Assembly (NCBI RefSeq): GCF_963678635.1
Contig: NC_087062.1
Location: forward strand, 76,934,349-76,998,348
Length of the DNA stretch: 64,000 nt
Origin: Symsagittifera roscoffensis
Taxonomy: Eukaryota > Xenacoelomorpha > Acoela > Convolutidae
Reading direction: 5' to 3'
The stretch's first letter is position 1. Every line of letters starts with the position of its first letter. The notes below the pieces were generated by a model. The model was not told the origin of the DNA and did not search any database. It worked only from the letters and a program-made list of their open reading frames with translations. The position numbers and the translations under genes are program-made. Below, piece after piece: positions 51,727 through 63,077 of this stretch.

Positions 51727-54700
51727 TCCCACACGTCGAAGCAAGACAACTGCCCGGCTCCATCTTCTTTACCGACCCTGTTCCGCTCGTCATCTCACTT
51801 GACTCCTTCATCTGAGGCAGGATCAGTCTATGTACTATACTCAAGGTCGCTAAATCTTCATCCTCTGTCGGCGCCAATCTCACTCTCTCAGTGACTTCCT
51901 CGATCAGGCTCGCATGGGGATGTGGACACCAAGAGGGCCTGAGCAACTTCCACATCACTCCCAGATTCGTGGTCAACGTGTCGTTCCCGTTACCCATTCA
52001 TAGTTCTACTCTTTTACTTGAGCGTGGCACACTTATCACTTCCGGTGTTCTCTCAAGAATCGAACCCAGACTGGGTCTCTTTCTTTCCACGGGGTCTATC
52101 TCCATTATCCTTTCTGTCCAAAACTTCAGCAGCTCCGCCACCTCATAGTTTCTATGGGCACCTCCAGCTTCTAAGTCTAAGAAAGGGTTGTATGCCATCC
52201 CCATCACTCCAGACACATACTGATACTCTCCCATCTTGTTGGGTTTCGAGTACTCTCCTGGAGGAGCCAAATTACGGTGAACGTCGTGTTTCTCCTCGAA
52301 CTTCTTGTTGTAGAATCTCCGTATCTCATCTAACTTCCTGTGGCTCTCTAGAGATTGCCTAGAATCATCCTCCTTTTCTATCCCAGTACTCTGGTACACA
52401 TTCAAGATGACTGTGGAGACTCTCCTTTCCAGCGTCTTGCTTCCAATTGCTCTCTGGTGACATGCTAGGATGGTACTGTCAGTCATCATTGACATCGTCC
52501 ATCTCAAGAAACAGGTAGCATCCTTCCTCCTTGCCATGCTCAAGCCTGAGTTGTCCCTAGCAACATGCTGCATCAGCATTCGATATACCTCTAGGTTCTT
52601 GCCTCCCAACTTCAACTTGTCGTACGAAGTTAGTGTCTCTAACTCTATTCCCAACAGGCTCCACGCAAACATCAGTTGTCCTGCGGTCCTAAAAAAGGGA
52701 TTCGCCATCAACGGCGATGCCGATGATGATGTTCTCATCGTTTCTTCAAAATGATCCTTTAACAAGCTCTGCCAAGTTCTCTTCAGCTGGCTCCCCAATT
52801 CTAATTTATTGATACAAGCCTTCTGCTGGGTAGCCCAGTTGCGTCGTTTGCGTGACACTCCACTGTCGAGCTTCTTCAGGCAGTCTTCCAATTCCTGCAA
52901 TGTTTCCAGGGCCACCCACCACGGTCGGGCGGTGTTCCTCGTTTTATTTTTCTCAAGAGGATCGCTAGTCACTTGCTTCCCGGTAGCCTGGTGTTCATTT
53001 GAGACCCATTCATTACCGACGTCCACTTCCCAGGTCTGCCCGCTCGTTGAACCTCGCTTCATTTTTATCCTCTGAGGTTTGAAGTCTTCTTCCGTTGCTG
53101 AACTGGTGGGGATCTCCATCTCCATTTCTACATCGAGCAGTTACCTCGGCTCGTAGCTACTCTTGTAGGCTGCTGTCTTCCATCGTGCCAGAACCATGGG
53201 GGCCGTCTCTCTCAAGTTTTTCTCCGAGACCGCATCCGCTGAAGGACTTCCCAATCCCTCCACGTCTCTCTTCCTCTTGCGAGTCCTCACGTCTTTACTC
53301 GGGGGCGTTGTCGTTACCATCACTGATTCGACTTCCTTGTCTCCCCCCAACCCTTCCAACTCTTGCCTCCCCCCTGCTCGAGCCTTAAGGATATTAGTAC
53401 TTTTAATTATATTACTAGTTCCGACCTTATCCCCCCTTACATGTTCAATTATTTTATCGTCAGTTTTTTGTTTAGGAGTAGAGCTGTCTTTACATTTGTC
53501 TTCTCTGGTCTTTCGTGGTGCCTTCCTCAACTCGACCATCTTGCTCAGCAGCTCTTCTCTAGCTTTCTCCTCCAGACCTATCCCCACCAGGATAGGTTCT
53601 CCGAACTTCACCACCGTGTCCCACAGCTCCTCCTTGAAATCGTCCAATGTGGTTTCGTCGTCCACTTCTTGATTAAAATCGCTCAAGAATTTTCGCCAAG
53701 CATCCGCATCCAGGGTACCTAGGAAGGCATCCCTGTTTCCCTCGAAGGTCTTTTTCTCCCTTTTGTCCGCACTCAAGAAGATCATTCCATGTTGGGATTC
53801 TCACTCGTCAGTGGCAACTCCAGGTTCTTGCGAGGAGACGAGGTCAAAGGTGGCGTGGGGGTGTCTGCCCAATTTCTCCACTCAGATCTTTCAACAGCTC
53901 TTGCGTGGTGAACTCTTCCTCTGATGGCTTCTGCTCCGGGGTATTTCCCACCTCCATATCCTCTCCTGCCTCGCTGAGAGTCTCATCCATGCTCTCCTCC
54001 CCCGATTCTGCTTCTCTTCTCTCAAGAATCCTTCTGAATCGATCCTCTACGGGACCACTCCTTTTATCCCCAGGGGTATCCACTGATAGTGGTGCTGGCG
54101 TAGCTGGACCCGTTTCCTTGTTCTCTGTCAGGGCCACATGCAATGGGCCTGCTGCATCCAGCTTTTTTCCTTCCTGATTCCTTTCCACCTGCTCTAGTCC
54201 GTAAGGTGCCCGGTATCTCCTTGTGGCAAACAGCACCTCGTCTGCTTTCAGTGCGATATGCCCTTCATTCACTATCATCATGCCATCGTCCCACACCGGC
54301 AACTGGTTCTCTAGACCTGCCCGCTCAAGTGTTCTCAAGGCATCTCGCACCTCGAATTTCGGGGGCATCGACCCTCTCATTTCCTTGGCTTGAGTTGTCC
54401 ATGAATTTATCTTCGCATCGCTGGTGTGAAAATAAATCGCTGCAGTGTAGCCGATGAAGAGAGGATCCCAGCCGTCGATGACCTCCTTCTGCTGTTCTTC
54501 GGTTGCTGCTCTTGCGAAAAGGCATGGGACCACCAGGAGCTGTTCATCCCCAGGGTCATTCTCCTCACTGTCGGGAATTCGGGAATGCTTGCTGGCAGGA
54601 CTTCCTTCTCCAATATCGCTTCTAACTCCCTCTTCACCAGCTCGAAGCTCTTCTTCCATGCGGGAATTCTCAAGATCTCTTGCCCACTTGCTGTCAGGGG

Positions 54701-55069
54701 GTTTAGGTTCCAGAACTTGGGATAAGTTTCGATGGGGCTTTCGCGCTTGCCTCCCATCCTGCACTGCAGTTGTCCTCGAAAACTGTATGCCACCAACTCC
54801 GGATCCTTCACCTTTCCGAAGAGCACCGTGTTGCTCATTTGCGCCCTTAGCACCTCCTGTTGACACCAATTAAGTGTCGTTCCATCTAGTATGCTTATGA
54901 GGCTCACGTGGGTCACTGAGTGTCGATAAGCTTTCACCAGAGGATCTGGAAACGCGAACGTGACTGCCGGTCCATAGATACAGGTTACGACATCATTTAG
55001 CCCCGGATCATCCCCATGGGGTCCGATTTCATGGCCAGGCATAGATCCGTCAATAGAGGCATGCCCCAT
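51647..55069 (-). pseudogene. Copy F ORF2, C-terminal half (several breaks)
   Basis: Continues ORF2 after a 1-nt loss near 55062. Open pieces are 54407-55069, 53844-54869, 53141-53785, 51998-53125 and 51647-51997. They show TFAFPDPLVKAYRHSVTHVS, then an acidic Ser/Glu-rich region (EESMDETLSEAGEDME), then DKREK-TFEGNRDAFLGTLD, a basic stretch (RTRKRKRDVEG, possibly nuclear), and a helical domain (WWVALETLQELEDCLKKLDSG...RRNWATQQKA). Breaks: an indel near 54530, a G loss near 53870, an indel near 53790, a TAA at about 53141 and a stop near 51998. None of these regions resembles a domain I know. The frame ends at 51647 inside the ORF3 overlap. Confidence 0.82.
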
Positions 55070-58000
55070 TCACTTTCCTCCACTCTTCTCTTGTCTTCGG
55101 GCTCTTTTCTTCTCCAGTTAGGTGCCGGTTCTGCATCAGTAGGTACTGTACCAGCAGCGTCTTTAGCCCGGCAGCACACTTATACGAGTAGGTGTCAATG
55201 CTCGAGTGTGCTCTCCCCATCGACAGAGGCTCTCCGTATTTCATCAGTCGGTGAAATGACTCCAGTTCCCCGTGGGTTAGAAGCACCAATGTCAAGTATC
55301 CGTCTATCCGGAGGGTGTCCACGCCCCGACTGAACATGTATGCTGGGCCCATATTAAACAGGTACCTTGGGTAAATCAAGTACAGTGCCAGCAACAGACT
55401 GATGGACATATTCAACACTTCCTGTATGAAGGCTTTAAAGATGGTATCTTTCGCGCTATACACTCCGGCCAGGAACTCCTTTCCCCAACAAGGACTCCAG
55501 AACTCAAGAATTTCGTGATCCCTCCTCGTCCTCAGCTCACCCCTTGCGTGCTCCCTCCAGAATCCTCCAATCGTGACTTCGTTGGCTGCCGTGACGAACC
55601 TGCGAACCGTCATTTCCCTCTCTTCAGCCACTCCCAGCTGCTCCTCAAGAAAATCCCAGATCTGCTTCACCAGAAGCGGAGCATCTTCTCTTGTCTTCTC
55701 CGTGGCGTTCTCCAGCCTTGGTGTCAGGAAGGGCCACCTGCCTCCCTCTTGTGTCATTCGATACACCATTGACTCCAGCTGCGTCTCTGATGCGGCCACG
55801 TTCTTCCTCTCGTTGCTCGGCCCTCTAGATTTACTGGTGGAGCTTGTGCTGGTCACCTCCATGTTTCGAAACCACAGACTGGCCGTCAGGTGAGCCACCA
55901 CTGGATGATCGTCCCCTATAATCGGACTGAGCTTGAGTTGCCTAGCAAAGTTAGATATCTCCAGCAAGAGGACCTCGTCCAACACGATGAGGATGTCTGC
56001 CAACTCGTGAAAGCCCCTCAACGCGTGGGACACATCCGCCCACGCCGCCGCAAGCTCTGACCTGCGAAGTCTCAAGTTTGTAGGTTCCAGTTCCCGATTG
56101 GGAGCTGCCATCAAAATACGCCATCCATTCCCTTCTGCTATCAAGATCAAGATTGCATACATAAATTGTAGAGCGGGAGGCATGCTCGCGTAGCCGGGGG
56201 ACGTCGTGAACGCCACTTTCGTCTTGGAGCCAAATTGTGAGGCAACGTTCTCTTGTACTTCATTCATGGCTGCAAATAATGTATGGATGGCTTCCCAGAT
56301 CTTCTTCGGCGTAGGTTCATCACCCTTGAGCTGCTCAAGAAACCCCGTCGCATGCAAGTGATCGTTCATCCCTGCAAATAGCAGCAGTTCAGGCTCGCAA
56401 GGCATCTCCGACTTTATTGCCACCACCAGGGTTAACATCTGGTTCAGCTCCACTCCGGGCAATGAGTATATCAGAGTTTCCGGCCAAAACAATTTGGGAG
56501 ACGTTCCCTCAAAGTCCGATCCCGCTACGATGACCACCCTCGCTGCGGCTGGGTCCGCCCTGTCATAAACAGCTAAGGTTTTGGCCAGCTGCATATTCCC
56601 GCAGGGTTTCCCGTATCTGGGATCGTTGGCCAGTTTCGTGCCTTCATACGCGGCGTCTGGTAATTCCATCTCCCTCGGATCCATCAGCTTGTCCACCACC
56701 CTCAACTGTGCTGGAGTGGCCATCCTAATCCTGGCAATGCTATTTCGGTGTTTGGGAGGCTCCACTACGAATCCCGGACTCCCTAATGACTTGAGAGGTC
56801 TATAGTTATTAGGTCCCATCACCGATTTTGTGGGAATCCCAGTCAGATCCGCCGTCTCTGCTGTTTTTGCTCTCGAGAAGTGTGTCTCGTGAGCCTTCAG
56901 CCAGTCCACACACTGGAGTCTGTCCAAGTCTTCGTGCGACACCTGCTCAAGACCCAAAGCTTTCGCTAACTCTAGCCTGCAGTCGAGGTCTTCCAGGTCC
57001 AGCTCCTTGACCTTCTCCTCATATTTCAACCTGTTGGTCTCCACTGGTTTCTGCGGCTTCTTCTTCTCCGCCACCACCACCGAGGATATTATCGATCCCT
57101 GGGGCGTTGATGACGTTGCCTCATCAGCCTCCATGGGCGCAGCGCCCAGCAACTTGGTTCGGCTATCCCTCGAACTGTCTCTAGAATCAGCCATCGCCCC
57201 CAAGCGGCTGGACAAAGCTCTCGAGTTGAAGAAAGATGGATTTGGGGGTGGTCCGAATGTGACCTGTGCCGTCTCTAGTAACTCTGTCTCCAACGCGTTT
57301 ATGTGCCTTTGGAAGACGTCATTCAACCACTCCACCCCTCTGGGCCTATCAAAAAGAATCCCATCCGCAGATGCGTCGTCAGGGAAAGCAGATAGCTCCA
57401 TTTGCTCGGCCACGTCCAACAGCCCAACGGGGAGGACGCTTCTTTTGTGTATCAGCCTGATTATTTCATTCAGGTTTCGCACCTTTGTGTTCATCTCCAT
57501 TGCATGTTGATCCGCTTTCATGTTGTAAGGGACGGTGCACACCGTAAGAATGGCCGGATCCTTTTGAATTCGCAATTCCTCGAGAATGCAGCTCATCTTG
57601 TCGTGCAGCCTCATCACCTTCCTTGCTTCCCCCCTAGACACGTCATTCGTCCCGATCATCAGTGTCACCGTATAAACTCTTGCCATACCTAGCATCTCAA
57701 GTGTCGCTAACATCTGCGGCGTCGCGGCTCCAGCGAAGCTCAAGATTCCCGTTTGCCAATGGGACTGGATCCGGGTCAACAGCCGCAGCAAGCTGTCCCC
57801 TATGATCAAGTGGACCGCTCCTTCGGGCACACGTGGCTGCGTGAAGTATTCCACCCAAGCCGCGTTATGGAAGCAATCTCTCCTGTCCATCTGCGCCGTG
57901 CTCCAGTCCATCCGATTGTGCCTGTGGTATCTACCTTCCGTATTCTTTTTGTAACTCGTGATTACCACACTCCTAACAGGTTGTTCCCCCCACTTCGATG

Positions 58001-59036
58001 GCAGGTCCACTCTTGCTGGACTCTCGCGATTCCTTAGTTGTAGCCGCTCGTGCAATTCTTTCAGTCGTGACGAGCTACCACTCACCTGACTACTACCCGG
58101 GGTCGAACTTGGAATATATTCAGGCAGCGCGACGTCCATCATCGGGCGTATTGCTTGTGTCTCTAGACCACGCAGGGAGGACGCTGATTCCGACGGTATC
58201 CACACCTCCAGCCGTTCGTTCATATGTTCTTGAGCAGCACGATCGAGGTTGAATCGTCCCTTCGACCTAGGAGCCTCATCCATCTCCATGCGTGACTCTG
58301 GCCTTGAGCCGGTCACCACCCGCTCTTTGGGCCTAGCCCCCTTCTGCATGTCGAGCTCGCGCTGTCGTTGTTGGATCCTTTCAAGCTCTGACTTCAGCTG
58401 CTCGCAATTGGCGGCATTCTCCCGCACCCTTTCTGCCTGTAGCTGTTCAGCTCTCATCATGTCCAGTTCCCTCCGCGCTTGATCCCTCTCAACTTTTGCC
58501 TGGTCTCTCTCGAGCACCGCTTGATCCCGGTCGAGGTTCGCCTTGTTTCTCTCCCGCTGAGTCTTCTCAAGCTCTCTCTTCATGATGCTGACGTCCGGAT
58601 ATGCTTCCCCCATCTGCTGTGCTCGAGACATCAATGGTGTCTGGCTCGTGCTCTGGCCCGTGGATCTGGCTGATGGTCTGGCCGGTAGTGGGAATTCCCC
58701 TGCTCCATACTCAGTGTTATTACTCAAGCCAGGGTTCCTTGCCAAATCGAACTCCCTTATTGCTCCATCCACGTTCCAAGACAGCCACCTGGTTTGCTCT
58801 TGATTAGATATCCCATCGGTGGTGTAGCCCACCATCAAAACTGCTTCTGTCGCAGACTCCCGACACTCGCCGTCATCCTCCAACTGGAGGATGGCGTTCA
58901 ACATCACTGCCATTCTCTCATCCACTTGAGTATAATCCAGGTCCCTCAGACGTCTGTATAATTCGTCAAGTGTGGGTTTTTTCAAAGCCGTTGGCATGGA
59001 CTTCCAGAATCGATCTGCCATTTCCGTAATTTCCAA
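55050..59036 (-). CDS. Copy F ORF2, N-terminal 1,328 codons: coiled coil and two SGNH-like units
   Basis: Uninterrupted. Start at Met 59036, shared with C. Residues 1-145: helical N-terminus. About 150-233: coiled coil with DRDQAVLERDQAKVERDQAR repeats. About 400-580: SGNH/GDSL-like domain with block I IIGDSLLR (G413-D414-S415), block II FAGAATPQML, block III LMIGTNDVS (N464), and at D558 DGILFD where the DxxH motif would place His at 561; Leu stands there and Glu in copy C. About 680-830: linker. About 830-970: a second, looser set (VAGSDFEG at G839, LPGVELNQML, LLFAGMNDH at N891) in the same order and spacing. Beyond is a helical region with no assignment. SGNH enzymes are esterases or acetylhydrolases; catalysis here is doubtful without the His. 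Confidence 0.82.
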   Translation of the reverse strand: MEITEMADRFWKSMPTALKKPTLDELYRRLRDLDYTQVDERMAVMLNAILQLEDDGECRESATEAVLMVGYTTDGISNQEQTRWLSWNVDGAIREFDLARNPGLSNNTEYGAGEFPLPARPSARSTGQSTSQTPLMSRAQQMGEAYPDVSIMKRELEKTQRERNKANLDRDQAVLERDQAKVERDQARRELDMMRAEQLQAERVRENAANCEQLKSELERIQQRQRELDMQKGARPKERVVTGSRPESRMEMDEAPRSKGRFNLDRAAQEHMNERLEVWIPSESASSLRGLETQAIRPMMDVALPEYIPSSTPGSSQVSGSSSRLKELHERLQLRNRESPARVDLPSKWGEQPVRSVVITSYKKNTEGRYHRHNRMDWSTAQMDRRDCFHNAAWVEYFTQPRVPEGAVHLIIGDSLLRLLTRIQSHWQTGILSFAGAATPQMLATLEMLGMARVYTVTLMIGTNDVSRGEARKVMRLHDKMSCILEELRIQKDPAILTVCTVPYNMKADQHAMEMNTKVRNLNEIIRLIHKRSVLPVGLLDVAEQMELSAFPDDASADGILFDRPRGVEWLNDVFQRHINALETELLETAQVTFGPPPNPSFFNSRALSSRLGAMADSRDSSRDSRTKLLGAAPMEADEATSSTPQGSIISSVVVAEKKKPQKPVETNRLKYEEKVKELDLEDLDCRLELAKALGLEQVSHEDLDRLQCVDWLKAHETHFSRAKTAETADLTGIPTKSVMGPNNYRPLKSLGSPGFVVEPPKHRNSIARIRMATPAQLRVVDKLMDPREMELPDAAYEGTKLANDPRYGKPCGNMQLAKTLAVYDRADPAAARVVIVAGSDFEGTSPKLFWPETLIYSLPGVELNQMLTLVVAIKSEMPCEPELLLFAGMNDHLHATGFLEQLKGDEPTPKKIWEAIHTLFAAMNEVQENVASQFGSKTKVAFTTSPGYASMPPALQFMYAILILIAEGNGWRILMAAPNRELEPTNLRLRRSELAAAWADVSHALRGFHELADILIVLDEVLLLEISNFARQLKLSPIIGDDHPVVAHLTASLWFRNMEVTSTSSTSKSRGPSNERKNVAASETQLESMVYRMTQEGGRWPFLTPRLENATEKTREDAPLLVKQIWDFLEEQLGVAEEREMTVRRFVTAANEVTIGGFWREHARGELRTRRDHEILEFWSPCWGKEFLAGVYSAKDTIFKAFIQEVLNMSISLLLALYLIYPRYLFNMGPAYMFSRGVDTLRIDGYLTLVLLTHGELESFHRLMKYGEPLSMGRAHSSIDTYSYKCAAGLKTLLVQYLLMQNRHLTGEEKSPKTREEWRKVNGACLY

Positions 59037-59482
59037 ATGATCTTGAGTATTGAGTTCTACCTGAGCAACTTGAGTATTACCTGATCAACTTGAGTATTAC
59101 CTGAGCAACTTGAGTATTACTTCTTGAGGTGTCGTTCAACTTGTGTTCTCTTTTTTCAATTGAATACAGTTGAGTAGTCAATTTGACTTTACCAAATGAA
59201 TCTGAAAAAAACACTCCATTTTTAGACTAGCAGGTGGTGTTCCTAACCTAAAAACCCCTTTACTATTATAGTTAAAACCCTTTCCTTTCCGTCCTATTTA
59301 AAATAGTTCAATTGGAAATTTTCTAAAAACATGCAGATTCATTTTATGTTTTAGCACCATCAATCATTCAAAATGTTAATTGTTATGCCAATCACCTCTA
59401 AAATTCTCTACCTGTTTTGTACCCCCACACCTAACTCGAGATTCTTCCCTCATGCCCAACTCAAGACCCCCGCGTACCCGAC
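59037..59482 (-). other. Spacer between ORF1 and ORF2, copy F
   Basis: About 445 bp, non-coding. Next to ORF2 it holds three near-identical repeats of about 22 bp (ACCTGAGCAACTTGAGTATT type, 59062-59130). The ORF1 stop, as in copy B, is the TGA at 59483-59485. Confidence 0.65.
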
Positions 59483-62400
59483 TCAGGCGATGCTCAAGTA
59501 GTATTTCTTGTGAAGATGCACCATTATCTCAGTTTCTGCGAAGACCCCTGTTTGGGTCATACACCGGCATTGAGACCTCCGTTATCCCTCTTTCAATCAT
59601 GAAGTCTCGTAGTCTCGTTAGTGCCAACATCACGTGTTCAGGATCGATCGTGTTTCTGTCATTGACCCTCGTCACTAGGAAGCACAGATATTTGCCCGGG
59701 ACTTGTGCTACTGATGGTGGAAGCGCGGCCATTCCTCCCAGTCCCGGTCTCTGTCTAAACAGAAACTCCACGTTCTGGTTTTCTCTCTTGAAGTCTGCTT
59801 CCAGTCTTGATTTGAAACTCATGTCCGCCGTGATACAGATTGCGCTAGTCCTGTCTGACAGAATGAAGTCACTATCCGTTATCAGGATATTCTCTGAGTA
59901 TTCGTTTGATATCTCAAACTTCGTTTTGAAATTCCGTCCTATGGTAGGCTCGGCCTCCTCCCCTTCCACTTCCAGTCCGCACTTTTCTCTCACTTCTCTG
60001 AGTTTCTTTATCATCAAATTTTCGGTGTGGGTAAGTCCTACCCCCACTCCCCGGACAAAAATATTTATCGACGTCCCCGTCAATGATGCTGGGTCTGAAT
60101 TATCCTGCGGAATGTCGAGCGGGCTGTCTGTTGCCGTCCAGCCGAAAAGAGGATCCTCCGTTTTCATGTACTTCCCCGCTGATATGTCAACTTGCTGTAT
60201 GCTCTGTCCTTCCTCGCTTTCGTTCTTGACATCGCGCATCCATTCTAATATCCTCAGGTTCGTATTTTCCCTCCTCTCTAACTCGCTCTGTTCTAAATCC
60301 GTCTCCCGCTCCGGCGTCGAGTAGTCTTCCTGTGGATAGTGTTCATTATCATTGATGATCTGCCATTCACCATCTGCCGCCAGCTCGGCCACACTTGTTA
60401 GTTCTCTGCTTAGGTCATCGGGCTTTATCTTGTCGATCAGGAAATCGTCCCCGTACCTGTTGTACCTCATGCCTGTGCGTTTGTGATTGCCACTCCTTGT
60501 CCCCGCTGCTACTGACAAGTCTGGTTCTGTCCACTTCGGCACCTCACCTTGATCCGGATCGTTCCAATCTTCCTCCACAAAAGATTCCGCTTCAGAGTCC
60601 GCGTCTGTTTTTTCGTTGTCTTCCAAACTCAAGTTTTCATTGCCATCATTTTTATCTCTGGTGCCTTTCTCGTTCACTTCACATGCTGGTTCCACCAGTA
60701 GGTACTCTAGTCCCTCCATGTCTTTTGGTACACACCAGTCCTCTGGGGATGGGATATGAGGCTTCAGGTTCTCATAATGTGCTGCTCGCCCAGTACTCAA
60801 GCGGTAGAACCGTCCTTGTTGATGTACTTCAGTTATCAATAATGGACCTCTCCATTTCTTGAGTAGTTTCTTCTTCGTCCCTTTGGGTGGTATCACATTC
60901 TGGAAAACCCACACATACTGGCCCATTTCATATGGCTTCGCCTGTAATATTTTTTCATCATATTTCTTGCGCTGTCTCATTTGTGCCTGCGCAGTGTTCC
61001 TCCTGCACAGCTCGTTAATTTCCTGCTGTCTCCTGATCGCCTCTTTAACGTAAGCTTGAGGCGACGTCCTCTTTCCCTCATACTCCGGGTAAAAGAACGT
61101 CAGGGGCATCGCTCTCTCTTTGCCTGTCAACATCATGAATGGGCTGATTCCCGTCGTTGAGTGTTGAGTACTGTTGTATGCCCCTACGACTTGAGGCAGA
61201 TACTTATCCCAGTCCGTCATGTATCTAGAGCAGTATACCCTCAGCATGTTCACCAACGTTCTATTCTGTCTCTCTACCAGTCCGTTGGTCTGAGGGTGGT
61301 AGGTAGTTGAGTGTGCTTGAGCTATGTGTGACCTCTTCATTAATTCCTTAGTCAAGTCCCCCACAAAGGCTTTGCCTTTGTCTGACTGAAAAGTCATTGG
61401 ACAACCATACATTGATATCCAATGGGTTATCAAGTGGTCACAAGTCTCCTCTGCTGAAGCTGTTTGACACGGCACCGCCTCTGCCAGCTTTGTGAAGTGA
61501 TCAATTATAACCAGTATCTGGTTATACCCTGAGTCCGTCATACAGATCTTCTGATGGTCTATTTGCACCACTTCATTAAATTCCGAGCATTCCACCGACT
61601 TGAGTGGGAATTTCATCTTCCTAGGGTCTTTCACTTGCAAACATGCCAGGCATGCATTCACCCACCTCTCACAGGCTTTCCTCAATCCTGGCCAATCGAA
61701 CCTGTGAAGTATTCTTTGTTGCACTTTGTCTATCCCCTGGTGCCCCATTTGATCATGTGATCTGAACAGCACCTCTGTCTGATATAATTGTGGTAGTATG
61801 ATGAGGTTGTGCTTGTGTAATATCTTGTCTTCTTCTTTTCTCTTGCATGCTACAACCCCATCAGCCGTGTGATAGAGTAACTCTTTCCTCTCTTTGTAGA
61901 ACTGGCTCAGGATCTTGTAGCTGTCCTCCTCAAGTTCTCCTTTCTCCTTAGACCCCGTTCGGATCCATTTGGAGAGATTGCTTGTCATCTTGTCATTCTT
62001 CTGGGCTCTTACCAGGTCCGACAGCCTGTATCTCGCTCTGACATGTTCCTTCAGCGCCATGATCTGCCCATTCATCTCCCCAGGGTTGTGGACGTCGTCA
62101 TTCAGCTCCACGCATACTATCCTCCTCACCACCTTCATGTCGTCTTCCGGCACCAGATTTGTTCTCACATTCGAATTGCATGATAGCTCCCTGAATGGCT
62201 TTCTCGAAACTACAATCCTTTCAAGTTCTTCACCACCTCGTATCTCCAAGTTGAAGGTTCCAGAGGACGGATCTGTTTGTAGTTCCCTGTCGTGGTGTCT
62301 AATCTTTTCTTCTGCCAATATCATGCAGAGACTATCTTGATTGTCACTGCTCGCTTCCGAATCCACATCCCACATTTCACACTCCCCGGACAAACTTTCT

Positions 62401-63077
62401 CCTTCAGTGTTTTCTTCTTCTGTGGACGTGGACCGCTCCCCGGACTCTTGACCTAGTCCCAGGTATTCAGCTTCTTCCTTGAATTCCACTCTCTTTCTCC
62501 TGACTCTAGTCTGTTCAAGTAATTCAGCTGGGATCTTTTCAACCAGTGACTGCACCACTTCCTTCCCATCTAGATTAGTTACCTTCGAGGTGTTTCTATC
62601 ACTAGCTGTCCCGTTCTTCCGCAGTATTGTGACCTCAGGTTCCTCTCTACAGTTTTCTTGAATCACGGGCTTATCATCTGCTAGTCTCTCGAGTAACCCC
62701 TTTAAGTCCTCGTCTATTTGTGCTTCCCCCATTTCTACTTGGTTGAGATCGTAGCCTTTTGCCTTGAGCGTCTCCCTCACGATCTTTGACTTAAGCATTA
62801 TTCCTATAGGCATCCCTCGATTCTTTCTTAAGATTGTTTTTTTCGTGGTTTCCTTTGGTAACTCGGGGTGATCTTCTATCGGTTTGCCTGATTTGTCCAA
62901 CCATCTCGTGAGAGGAAGACTGTCATACGTTTCCTTGTCCATGAAGGAGAAGCCATCTTTGATTTCAGGTCTATCTGCCTCCCTCTGTTCTTGTCTCTCG
63001 TAGAACTCCGTCTTCTTGCTCAAGCTGTCAGGATTTTGATGTATGTCTCGTGTTCTGTGCTCAATTATCATATTGTA
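59483..63077 (-). pseudogene. Copy F ORF1: RNase H end, linker, integrase, acidic linker, macrodomain-like end
   Basis: An open frame of 1,180 codons (59529-63071). Residues 1-20 finish RNase H; 20-430 are the long charged linker. The integrase zinc finger is H439-X4-H444-X29-C474-X2-C477; the catalytic triad is D505, D564 and E600 (D-X58-D-X35-E). The residue after D564 is Lys (SDKGKAF) where B and C have Asn. The GPY/F-like tail is at about 720-760. An acidic linker is followed, from about 1058, by the macrodomain-like segment. A 41-bp deletion near 59546 shifts the frame and removes its last helix and strand; the family stop is at 59483. A TGA at 63075-63077 (Gly in B and C) separates it from the RNase H start. 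Confidence 0.9.
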
